Shown: piece after piece, positions 1-5,151 of the stretch | How positions within the stretch are numbered: the stretch's first letter is position 1 | Layout of the letters: each line of letters starts with the position of its first letter | Origin: CAYNFH01 sp964396385 | GTDB taxonomy: Bacteria; Armatimonadota; Chthonomonadetes; Chthonomonadales; CAJBBX01 | Direction: 5' to 3' | DNA: 5,616 nt | NCBI GenBank assembly: GCA_964396385.1 | Contig: CAYNFH010000318.1 | Coordinates: 1 to 5,616 of the forward strand | Translations under genes and position numbers: made by a program | Notes under the pieces: generated by a model | Told to the model about the DNA's origin: nothing | The model's input: only the letters and a program-made list of their open reading frames with translations | Database searches by the model: none

Positions 1-890
1 TGGCCCAGACGTCGCTGCCGGAGGTAGTCACCGGCACCGCGGACCATGCCGTTCACGTTTACGACAGCTCCGGCAGGCTGGCGCAGACCATTCTGGCCCA
101 CGACACGGCGGTTAACGCCGTCGCCGTGTCCGCGGATGGCCACAACATCGTCTCCTGCGCGGCCGACGCCACCGTGCGAATGTGGAGCGCGACAGACGGC
201 ATGCCGGAGCTCAGCTTCGACGCTCACGACCGCGGGGTCTTGTGCCTGGCGCTCAGCCCGGATGGCAGGGCACTGGCTACGGGCGGCGGCGACAGCTTGA
301 TCAAGCTGTGGAACCCGCTGACCGGCAAGCTAATCCGGTCGCTTCCCGCGCACAGCCAGCCGGTTCGAGCGCTCGCATGGAGCCCCGACAGCCGGTTTTT
401 CGCTTCGGGCGGCGTGGATCGACTGATTCGCATCTGGCGGGCCGACGGCACGCTGGCCGGCACCATCATCACGCAGGACGACCCGATCACCTCCCTGGCG
501 TTCGCTCCGGACGGGACTTACCTGGTGAGCGGAGCCGGGGACGGCTACATCAAGGTGTGGAACACCACGGACTTCGGCATCGTAGCCCGCCAGCATGCTC
601 ACGATCGCGGAGTCTCCTCCGTGGCATTCTCGCGGGAGGGGGTCCTGGCCACCGCGGGCGGGGATGGGCAGGTCAAGCTCTGGACCATCGGGATACGCGC
701 CGTGAGCGAATCGCACGCCGCCTCCACCGGTAAGGCCATCAACTGCATTGGCTGGAGCCAGGACGGCAGGCTGCTGGTGACGGGAGGCTCCGACAAGACG
801 GTGCGGTACCTCTCCGGCAAAGACCTGGGCGAGGTATTCCGGGTGAAGGAGAGCGGCGCGGTGACCTGTGTGGCCGTAGGACCGGGGTAG
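1..890 (+). CDS. WD40-repeat beta-propeller protein, 3' part (5' end outside window)
   Basis: The frame is open from base 3 to the TAG at 888-890, giving 295 residues with no start inside the window. The GTG at 126 is an internal Val within a blade, not a start. Successive blades of about 42 residues are visible. Each has a His-Asp-like opening, an S-P-D-G turn and a D-x-x-(I/V)-(K/R)-x-W ending: W61, W103, W145, W186 and W227. A degenerate first blade ends VYD (19-21). A seventh blade has lost its Trp (R268-Y-L). The last 12 residues look like one strand that would close the ring with the N-terminus ('velcro' closure). WD40 propellers are protein-interaction scaffolds. In bacteria they are often fused to kinase, protease or NACHT-type domains, and any such domain here would lie upstream, out of view. 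No catalytic residues or membrane segment are seen in this part. The fold call is secure and the specific role is unknown. Confidence 0.93.
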   Translation, partial: AQTSLPEVVTGTADHAVHVYDSSGRLAQTILAHDTAVNAVAVSADGHNIVSCAADATVRMWSATDGMPELSFDAHDRGVLCLALSPDGRALATGGGDSLIKLWNPLTGKLIRSLPAHSQPVRALAWSPDSRFFASGGVDRLIRIWRADGTLAGTIITQDDPITSLAFAPDGTYLVSGAGDGYIKVWNTTDFGIVARQHAHDRGVSSVAFSREGVLATAGGDGQVKLWTIGIRAVSESHAASTGKAINCIGWSQDGRLLVTGGSDKTVRYLSGKDLGEVFRVKESGAVTCVAVGPG

Positions 891-893
891 GAG

Positions 894-949
894 ATTTTCA
901 GTTTTCAATTTTCAGTTTTCAATTTTCAATTCTCGACGTTCGATTTGCA
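894..949. repeat. Tandem heptamer array (RTTTTCA units) in the WD40-hemQ spacer
   Basis: Starting at base 894 the spacer reads as eight consecutive 7-bp units. The first five are exact (A/G)TTTTCA, at 894-928. The last three (929-949) are degenerate copies that keep the period: ATTCTCG, ACGTTCG and ATTTGCA. The array is AT-rich in an otherwise GC-rich window and begins three bases after the WD40 stop. It has no inverted partner here. It resembles in kind the heptanucleotide short tandem repeats known from cyanobacteria, but the sequence differs. No promoter can be picked out within it with confidence. Confidence 0.85.
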
Positions 950-978
950 AAGCGGTGTTTGTAGGAGCATGAGGGAGG

Positions 979-1734
979 ATGGCTGAGGGGCCTGGAACGC
1001 TGGAGGGCTGGTACGTACTGCACGACTTCCGCCGCCTGGACTGGGCCCGCTGGAAGGCGCTGCCTGCGGCCGACCGGACGTCGGCCACTGAGGAAGCCGT
1101 GCGGTATTTGACCGGGAAGGAGCAGGTGGAGACCGGCGGCAGCGCGGCATTCCAGATCGTCGGGCATAAGTCGGACCTACTATTCCTGCACATTCGGCCC
1201 ACCGTGGAGGAGCTGGCCGCAGTAGAGCGGGAGCTCAACGTATTCCGTTTTGCTGACTTTACCAGCCAGGTCTACTCCTATCTGTCCGTCACCGAGCTGA
1301 GCCTGTATGAGGCGAGCGCCCGTGGAGGCACCCAGGACGTGGCGGAGTTGATGAACCAGCCTTTCGTGCAGCGGCGCCTGCATCCTCCTATTCCGGACGT
1401 GCCCTACGTCTGCTTCTACCCCATGAACAAGCGGCGGGGCGAGGCGGTCAACTGGTACACCGAGGACATGGACCGCCGCCGCGAGATGATGCGCCAGCAC
1501 GGGGCGACGGGACGCAAGTTCCGCGAGCAGGTTACTCAGATGATCACCGGCTCGACGGGGCTGGACGACTGGGAGTGGGGCATCACCCTCTACGCAACGG
1601 ATCCGCTGGCGCTGAAGAAGCTGGTGTACGAGATGCGGTGGGACGAAGTGAGCGCGAAGTACGCGGAGTTCGGCGCGTTCCTGATGGGCATGCGGCTGAA
1701 GGCGGAAGGGCTGAGGGAGTACTTGAGGGTGTAG
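979..1734 (+). CDS. hemQ: Coproheme decarboxylase (HemQ/ChdC), chlorite-dismutase family
   Basis: The 251-residue product matches the Firmicutes-type HemQ/ChdC in length and motifs. This enzyme oxidatively removes two propionate carboxyls from coproheme III, using hydrogen peroxide, to give haem b. It is the last step of the coproporphyrin-dependent pathway and is cytosolic. Visible landmarks are F-Y147-P-M-N-K151, where Tyr147 is the radical-forming catalytic tyrosine position; R133; W159; H174, the proximal haem ligand position; Q187, the distal position that is Arg in true chlorite dismutases; and R220/S225. As I recall them, these numbers coincide with those of the Listeria enzyme. Gln rather than Arg at 187 favours decarboxylase over chlorite dismutase. 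The start is supported by TAGGAG at 962-967, 11 nt upstream; a second purine run (973-978) abuts the ATG. No other haem genes are in the window. The stop lies 19 bp from the convergent lipoprotein stop. Confidence 0.95.
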   Translation: MAEGPGTLEGWYVLHDFRRLDWARWKALPAADRTSATEEAVRYLTGKEQVETGGSAAFQIVGHKSDLLFLHIRPTVEELAAVERELNVFRFADFTSQVYSYLSVTELSLYEASARGGTQDVAELMNQPFVQRRLHPPIPDVPYVCFYPMNKRRGEAVNWYTEDMDRRREMMRQHGATGRKFREQVTQMITGSTGLDDWEWGITLYATDPLALKKLVYEMRWDEVSAKYAEFGAFLMGMRLKAEGLREYLRV

Positions 1735-1753
1735 CGGATTCTGCGCCCGCCGA

Positions 1754-2815
1754 CTACACTTTCGGCGGTTGGAAGGTCTGCATCTGGTCGTCGGTTGAGG
1801 GGACTTTGATCTTACCGTCGGCGATCATCTTGGAGATAACGTCGAGCTTCGCCAGCACTTCCGCGGGCACGTCTTTCTTGGTGTAGGTCATGGGCGAGAG
1901 GTGCACCCCACCCTCCTTTATCCCGTAGACCCGCTCCCCCGGCGTCCACTTCCCGTCTTTCAGGTTCTTTACGGTGTCGTAGACGGCGGAATCCACGCCC
2001 TTCATCATGCTCGTCAACACACGGCCCGGATGGACGGCGTCCTGGTCGGCATCCACGCCGATCCCATAGAAGCCGGGCCCGCGCTCGTTCGCCGCGTCCA
2101 GGACCCCGAGCCCACTCTTGCCCGCGGCCGCAAAGATGATGTCCGCATCTTGTCGGAACTCCGCCAGCGCAATCTCCTTGCCCTTGGGCACGTCGGTCCA
2201 ACTCCCGACGTACTTCGGGATCATCCGGATGTCCGGCCGGGCGGTGCGCGCGCCGGCGTAGTAGCCGACCTCGAACTTCTTGATAAGCGGCCCCTCCATG
2301 CCGCCGACGAAGCCGACCGCCCCCGTCTTGGTCATGCGGCCGGCGAGATAGCCCGCCAGGAAGGAGCCCTCCTCCTCCCGGAACTTGATGGAGAGGCAGT
2401 TGGGCTGGTTCGGCGCGCTCCCGTCGATGATGGCAAACTTGGTGCCGGCGTAGCTCGGCGCGACCTTGGCCAGCGCATCCTCCATGAGGTAGCCCACGGC
2501 GAACACCAGGTCGTTCTTCTGGTCGGCGAGCATGGAGAGGTTGCTCTCGTAGTCGGTCTGCTCGTGGCTCTCGACGTACCTGGCCGCAACGCCAAGGTCC
2601 TTCTTCGCCCTCTGGAGGCCGGCCCAGGCGCTGGCATTGAAGGACTTGTCATCGATGCCGCCCGTATCGGTCACTTCGGCCACCTTGAGCGTAGCGGCCG
2701 CGGCGGGCTGCCGCCCCGGTGCGCCCGGCGCAGGCCCGGTCGAGGTCAGCTTGCCGCTGCACCCGGCGAAGGCGAGTAGGACGAGGAGAGGGGTTATGGC
2801 GGTAAGTTTGCGCAT
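1754..2815 (-). CDS. BMP-family ABC transporter substrate-binding lipoprotein
   Basis: The 353-residue product starts MRKLTAITPLLVLLAFAGC. This is a short basic start, a hydrophobic core and a lipobox ending at C19, so it should be a lipid-anchored extracytoplasmic protein. A Pro/Ala/Gly-rich linker (about 20-41) follows. The mature domain begins with the BMP/PnrA signature D50-T-G-G-I-D-D-K-S-F-N60. Further family blocks are F-R-E-E-E-G-S-F-L-A-G-Y-L-A-G (145-159), G-F-V-G-G-M-E-G (168-175), A-A-A-G-K-S-G (229-235) and G-V-D-A-D-Q-D (253-259). Characterised relatives (TmpC/PnrA, BmpA, Med) bind purine nucleosides or related compounds; the ligand here is inferred, not shown. The frame stays open upstream to an ATG at 2893, but those 26 codons are translated octamer repeat and would bury the signal peptide, so 2815 is chosen. 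The ribosome site there is weak (GAGAA). No permease or ATPase gene adjoins it. It may be read through from lpdA. Confidence 0.93.
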   Translation of the reverse strand: MRKLTAITPLLVLLAFAGCSGKLTSTGPAPGAPGRQPAAAATLKVAEVTDTGGIDDKSFNASAWAGLQRAKKDLGVAARYVESHEQTDYESNLSMLADQKNDLVFAVGYLMEDALAKVAPSYAGTKFAIIDGSAPNQPNCLSIKFREEEGSFLAGYLAGRMTKTGAVGFVGGMEGPLIKKFEVGYYAGARTARPDIRMIPKYVGSWTDVPKGKEIALAEFRQDADIIFAAAGKSGLGVLDAANERGPGFYGIGVDADQDAVHPGRVLTSMMKGVDSAVYDTVKNLKDGKWTPGERVYGIKEGGVHLSPMTYTKKDVPAEVLAKLDVISKMIADGKIKVPSTDDQMQTFQPPKV

Positions 2816-2826
2816 GTATGTTCTCG

Positions 2827-2910
2827 GTATGGGAGTATGGGGGTATGGGGGTGTGGGAGATTCCGGGTTACACCCATACACCCACACTCCCACACCCCCA
2901 TACCCCTACA
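2827..2910. repeat. Inverted arrays of 8-bp repeats (GTATGGGG type) between lpdA and the BMP gene
   Basis: Four direct octamers of type GT(A/G)TGGG(A/G) occupy 2827-2858. After a 12-nt centre, five octamers in the opposite orientation, of type C(A/C/T)CC(C)(A/T)(T/C)A, occupy 2871-2910. The arms contain a 17-bp perfect inverted match (2843-2859 with 2887-2903). It extends to about 22 bp (2838-2859 with 2887-2908) with one G-T pair, leaving a 27-nt loop. The structure fills nearly the whole 98-bp gap. There is no T-run on the lpdA transcript side after the stem, so it is not a standard intrinsic terminator, although it could act as an mRNA-stabilising or attenuating hairpin. Confidence 0.88.
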
Positions 2911-2913
2911 CGG

Positions 2914-4461
2914 CTACGCTCTCGGCTTGTGGATGGCTTGACCCTTCACGTCCAGGGCGGCTTCCAGAACGGCCTCGGCCAGGGTCGGATGGGCGTGGAT
3001 CATGGTCATCAGCTCTTCCACCGTGGACTCCAGCTTGATGGCCGCGACGCCCTCATGGATCAGGTCGGAGGCATGCGGCCCCACGATGTGGACGCCGAGC
3101 ACCTCCCCGTACTTCCGCTCCGACACGATCTTGACGAGGCCCTCCTGCTGCCCCATGGCCATCGCCTTGCCCAGCGGCCGGAACGGAAACTTGCCGGTGA
3201 TCACGTCGTAGCCGGCTTCCCTGGCCTCCTTCTCCGACATGCCCACGGTGGCCAGCTCCGGCTCGGTGAAGACGGGGCTGGGCACCGCCCGATAGTCCAT
3301 CTTCGCCGCGTGGCCCATGGCGTTCTCGGCCGCGACCACTCCCTGGTGCGACGCCAGGTGCGCCAGGAGCAGCTTAGCGGTGACGTCGCCGATGGCGTAG
3401 ATGCTCGGCACGTTGGTCTGCAAGCGCTCGTTGACCGGCACGCGGTTGCGCTCCACCTGCACTCCGGCGGCCTCCAGCCCCAGGTCATTGACCACGGGCC
3501 GCCGGCCCGCGCCGACCAGGACCACGTCTGTCTCGATCTTCTGCTCGCCCTTCTCGCCTGAGACGGTGACGGACAGTCCCCCATTCACGCGGTCCACGCG
3601 CTGCACAGTGCTGCCCAGTACGAACTGGATCCCCTGGCGCGTGAGGGACTTGCGGAGCTCGGCCGCCACGTCGGAATCGGCAAGCGGCAGCACCTCCGGC
3701 ATCATCTCGACCACGGTGCACTTGGTGCCGAGGCCGTTATAGACGTAGGCGAACTCCAGCCCTACCGCGCCCGCCCCGATCAGCAGCATCCGCTTGGGGA
3801 CGGAGGTGGCATTGACGGCGTTGTCGCTGGTCCAGATCCCCTCCCCCTCCAGGCCGGCCACCGGAGGGATGAACGGCGCGGATCCGGTCGCGAGGACGAT
3901 GTTGGCGGCGGTGAGCGGCTGCTTGGTGCCGTCCTCCAGGGTAACCTCCACGGTGTTGGGCCCGGTCAGCCGGGCGTAGCCGATCACCATCTGAACGTGA
4001 TTGGACTTTAGGAGCTGCTGGACGCCGCCGCGGAGGGTGGAGACCACCTTATCCTTCCGCTCCATGATCTTGCCGAAGTCGAATCCCACTTCGCCGGAGA
4101 CGTTGACGCCCAGTTTGCCGGCCTCTTTGACCATGGCGAGGCGCTCCACGCTGGCGATCATGGTCTTGGTGGGGATACAGCCCAGGTTGAGGCAGATTCC
4201 GCCCCACAGCTTGGGGCTCTTCTCTATACAGATAACACGTCCGCCGAGCTGGGCGGCGCGGATGGCACAGACGTACCCGCCCGGACCCGAGCCTACGACG
4301 AGTACGTCCGCGTCGAAGGCGCCCGATGGAGACATGAGCTCTTGGACCTCCTGCTGGATCTCCGCGCGCGTCGAATGGTCGAGCGGAGGGAGCGCCAATC
4401 CGTGCGGCAGTGTTTCCAGGGCCGGAGGCTCGGCAACACGGCTGCGCGTCCTCTCTGTCAC
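2914..4461 (-). CDS. lpdA: Dihydrolipoyl dehydrogenase (E3 component)
   Basis: This is an FAD flavoprotein that reoxidises dihydrolipoamide with NAD+ in pyruvate, 2-oxoglutarate or branched-chain dehydrogenase complexes and in glycine cleavage. Numbering is from GTG at 4461 (515 residues). The FAD motif is G57-S-G-P-G-G62, with E80. The redox disulfide is C90-L-N-L-G-C95, followed by I-P-T-K. A-T-G-S is at 191-194. The NAD motif G229-A-G-A-V-G234, with acidic E252, indicates NAD rather than NADP. The second FAD contact is I-G-D359. The C-terminal catalytic dyad is H491-P-T-L-A-E496. All key residues are intact. GTG 4461 has GGGAGG at 5 nt and lies about 64 nt from the predicted transcript start. 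The alternative ATG at 4335 (AGGAGG 11 nt upstream) gives 473 residues, the usual family length. The frame is open up to 4560, but that part overlaps the promoter. The extra 42 residues (E-I-Q-Q-E-V-Q-E-L near their end) match no domain I know. No E1 or E2 gene is nearby. Confidence 0.96.
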   Translation of the reverse strand: MTERTRSRVAEPPALETLPHGLALPPLDHSTRAEIQQEVQELMSPSGAFDADVLVVGSGPGGYVCAIRAAQLGGRVICIEKSPKLWGGICLNLGCIPTKTMIASVERLAMVKEAGKLGVNVSGEVGFDFGKIMERKDKVVSTLRGGVQQLLKSNHVQMVIGYARLTGPNTVEVTLEDGTKQPLTAANIVLATGSAPFIPPVAGLEGEGIWTSDNAVNATSVPKRMLLIGAGAVGLEFAYVYNGLGTKCTVVEMMPEVLPLADSDVAAELRKSLTRQGIQFVLGSTVQRVDRVNGGLSVTVSGEKGEQKIETDVVLVGAGRRPVVNDLGLEAAGVQVERNRVPVNERLQTNVPSIYAIGDVTAKLLLAHLASHQGVVAAENAMGHAAKMDYRAVPSPVFTEPELATVGMSEKEAREAGYDVITGKFPFRPLGKAMAMGQQEGLVKIVSERKYGEVLGVHIVGPHASDLIHEGVAAIKLESTVEELMTMIHAHPTLAEAVLEAALDVKGQAIHKPRA

Positions 4462-4466
4462 TGCTT

Positions 4467-4472
4467 CCTCCC
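4467..4472 (-). promoter_or_regulatory. Ribosome binding site choosing the GTG start of lpdA
   Basis: On the minus strand GGGAGG stands 5 nt before the GTG at 4461. It competes with AGGAGG at 4347-4352, which precedes ATG 4335 by 11 nt but falls inside a run of Gln/Glu codons, where such a match is easily coincidental. Spacing and leader length favour GTG. The typical length of the family favours ATG. Confidence 0.5.
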
Positions 4473-4531
4473 GTTCGGCGCCGTCGGCGGTGCGGCGCAA
4501 AAAGCGCGGCGAGAGCCGCCGCGTCGCGCCC

Positions 4532-4560
4532 ATTGTAGCATAACGCCCTTCACCGGGCAA
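4532..4560 (-). promoter_or_regulatory. Predicted sigma-70-type promoter of lpdA
   Basis: Reading the minus strand, TTGCCC (4560-4555), a 17-nt spacer and TACAAT (4537-4532) form a good housekeeping promoter. The TGC just before the -10 gives an extended -10. Transcription would begin near 4525. This excludes translation starts further upstream in the open lpdA frame, because the TTG at 4560 lies in the -35 box and the ATG at 4533 overlaps the -10. Confidence 0.65.
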
Positions 4561-4575
4561 TTACGATGAAAGGTC

Positions 4576-4605
4576 TTGCAATGTTGCAGGGGATTGTTGT
4601 ATACT
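4576..4605 (+). promoter_or_regulatory. Predicted vegetative promoter of groESL
   Basis: TTGCAA (4576-4581), an 18-nt spacer and TATACT (4600-4605) precede the CIRCE operator by 8 bp. Transcription would start near 4612, so the operator covers the first transcribed bases, the usual arrangement for HrcA-controlled chaperone operons. The -35 box lies 15 bp from the -35 box of the divergent lpdA promoter. Confidence 0.7.
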
Positions 4606-4613
4606 TCCGGCGG

Positions 4614-4640
4614 TTAGCACTCCAAGGCAGCGAGTGCTAA
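4614..4640. promoter_or_regulatory. CIRCE operator (HrcA binding site)
   Basis: TTAGCACTC (4614-4622), nine spacer bases and GAGTGCTAA (4632-4640) form a perfect consensus CIRCE element with no mismatch between arms. HrcA, a GroE-dependent repressor, binds such sites and releases them on heat shock when GroEL is titrated by unfolded protein. Its position at the predicted transcription start fits repression of groESL. hrcA itself is not in this window. Confidence 0.97.
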
Positions 4641-4649
4641 AGCAGACTT

Positions 4650-4722
4650 GGGCCTCCGCGACGGACCCGCCCCTGGAATACCCCGGGTGACGCCTGGACC
4701 GTGCCCAATACGCGGAGAGCCC
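4650..4722 (+). promoter_or_regulatory. Possible folded 5' leader of groESL mRNA
   Basis: The leader between CIRCE and groES is about 110 nt long. Bases 4650-4660 can pair with 4711-4722 (11 bp, one bulged A at 4718), and an inner stem of 5 bp is possible (4665-4669 with 4684-4688). In this fold the groES ribosome site (AAGGGAGG, 4736-4743) is free. GCCTCC at 4652-4657, part of the left arm, could instead pair with GGAGGC at 4739-4744 and mask it. This comes from base complementarity by eye only; no known RNA family is recognised. Confidence 0.3.
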
Positions 4723-4750
4723 CAACTCTTCACGCAAGGGAGGCGTACCA

Positions 4751-5041
4751 ATGTCGCTCAAACCCCTGGGAGATCGCTTGATCGTCAAGGCCACCGAGGC
4801 CGAAGAGAAGACGGCCGGCGGAATCCTTCTCCCTGACACCGCCAAAGAGAAGCCTCAGCAGGGCAAGGTCATCGCCGTGGGACCCGGCAAGCTGCTGGAC
4901 AACGGCAAGAACGTGGCCATGGAGGTGAAAGAGGGAGACGTTATCTACTACGCCAAGTACGGCGGCACGGAAGTAAAGGTCAGCGGCGAGGAGTACGTTA
5001 TCCTGCGCCAGGACGACGTGCTGGCGGTTGTAGAGAAATGA
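4751..5041 (+). CDS. groES: Co-chaperonin GroES (Cpn10)
   Basis: The product has 96 residues, normal for the family. GroES forms the heptameric lid that caps the GroEL ring in the cytosol and closes the folding chamber. It begins MSLKPLGDRLIVK, the standard first strand. The mobile loop lies at about 16-33 and carries G23-G-I-L-L27, the hydrophobic tripeptide region that binds the GroEL apical domain. The roof-hairpin region (about 43-63) and the closing segment Y-V-I-L-R-Q-D-D-V-L-A (82-92) are present. The start is supported by AAGGGAGG at 4736-4743, 7 nt upstream. It is the first gene of the operon, behind the promoter and CIRCE. Its TGA shares its final base with the first unit of the downstream heptamer array. 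Confidence 0.98.
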   Translation: MSLKPLGDRLIVKATEAEEKTAGGILLPDTAKEKPQQGKVIAVGPGKLLDNGKNVAMEVKEGDVIYYAKYGGTEVKVSGEEYVILRQDDVLAVVEK

Positions 5042-5104
5042 CCACGGACCACGGACGACGGACCACCTATTCAGGCGTGGTCCGCGGTCTGTGGTCTCTG
5101 GTCT
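5041..5104. repeat. Inverted arrays of 7-bp repeats between groES and groEL
   Basis: Four heptamers of type ACCACGG occupy 5041-5068. After an 8-nt centre (5069-5076), four heptamers of type (G/C)(T/C)GGTC(T/C) occupy 5077-5104, the same family in reverse orientation. The innermost match is 7 bp perfect (5060-5066 with 5077-5083). Pairing can continue outward across the next units with a two-base mismatch and a G-U pair. In RNA this would be a long imperfect hairpin between the two chaperonin cistrons. No T-run follows, so it is not an intrinsic terminator. Confidence 0.85.
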
Positions 5105-5151
5105 CCCGCTAGTGCGACGCACACGAAATTCTGACTTACTCGGAGGAGAGA

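Noticed and set aside
46..300. Short plus-strand frame overlapping the WD40 gene
   Set aside because: The overlapping frame carries continuous WD40 blades; this one is a Pro/Thr/Arg-rich shadow.
126..890. WD40 gene starting at GTG 126
   Set aside because: The same frame continues upstream to the window edge with blade-like sequence, so the gene is truncated by the window rather than starting here.
1901..2779. Long open frame on the plus strand opposite the BMP lipoprotein gene (292 codons)
   Set aside because: It is antisense to a protein with clear family motifs, its translation is low in recognisable motifs and rich in Arg/Gly/Ala/His, and such frames are common opposite GC-rich genes.
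2838..2908. Rho-independent terminator for lpdA
   Set aside because: The stem is strong, but no T-run follows it on the minus strand and the loop is 27 nt.
2827..2910. CRISPR-like array
   Set aside because: The units are 8 bp with no unique spacers between them and they reverse orientation halfway, unlike CRISPR repeats.
2818..3561. Plus-strand frame of 247 codons beginning in the octamer array and running opposite lpdA
   Set aside because: The lpdA frame on the other strand has all catalytic and cofactor motifs; this one has none and begins in repeat sequence.
4462..4560. Extending lpdA to a TTG at 4560 or an ATG at 4533 (548 or 539 residues)
   Set aside because: Those codons lie inside a well-formed minus-strand promoter, upstream of the predicted transcript start.
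4561..4845. Minus-strand frame across the groES control region
   Set aside because: It covers the CIRCE element, the promoter and the groES start, has no recognisable protein motif, and is explained by base composition.
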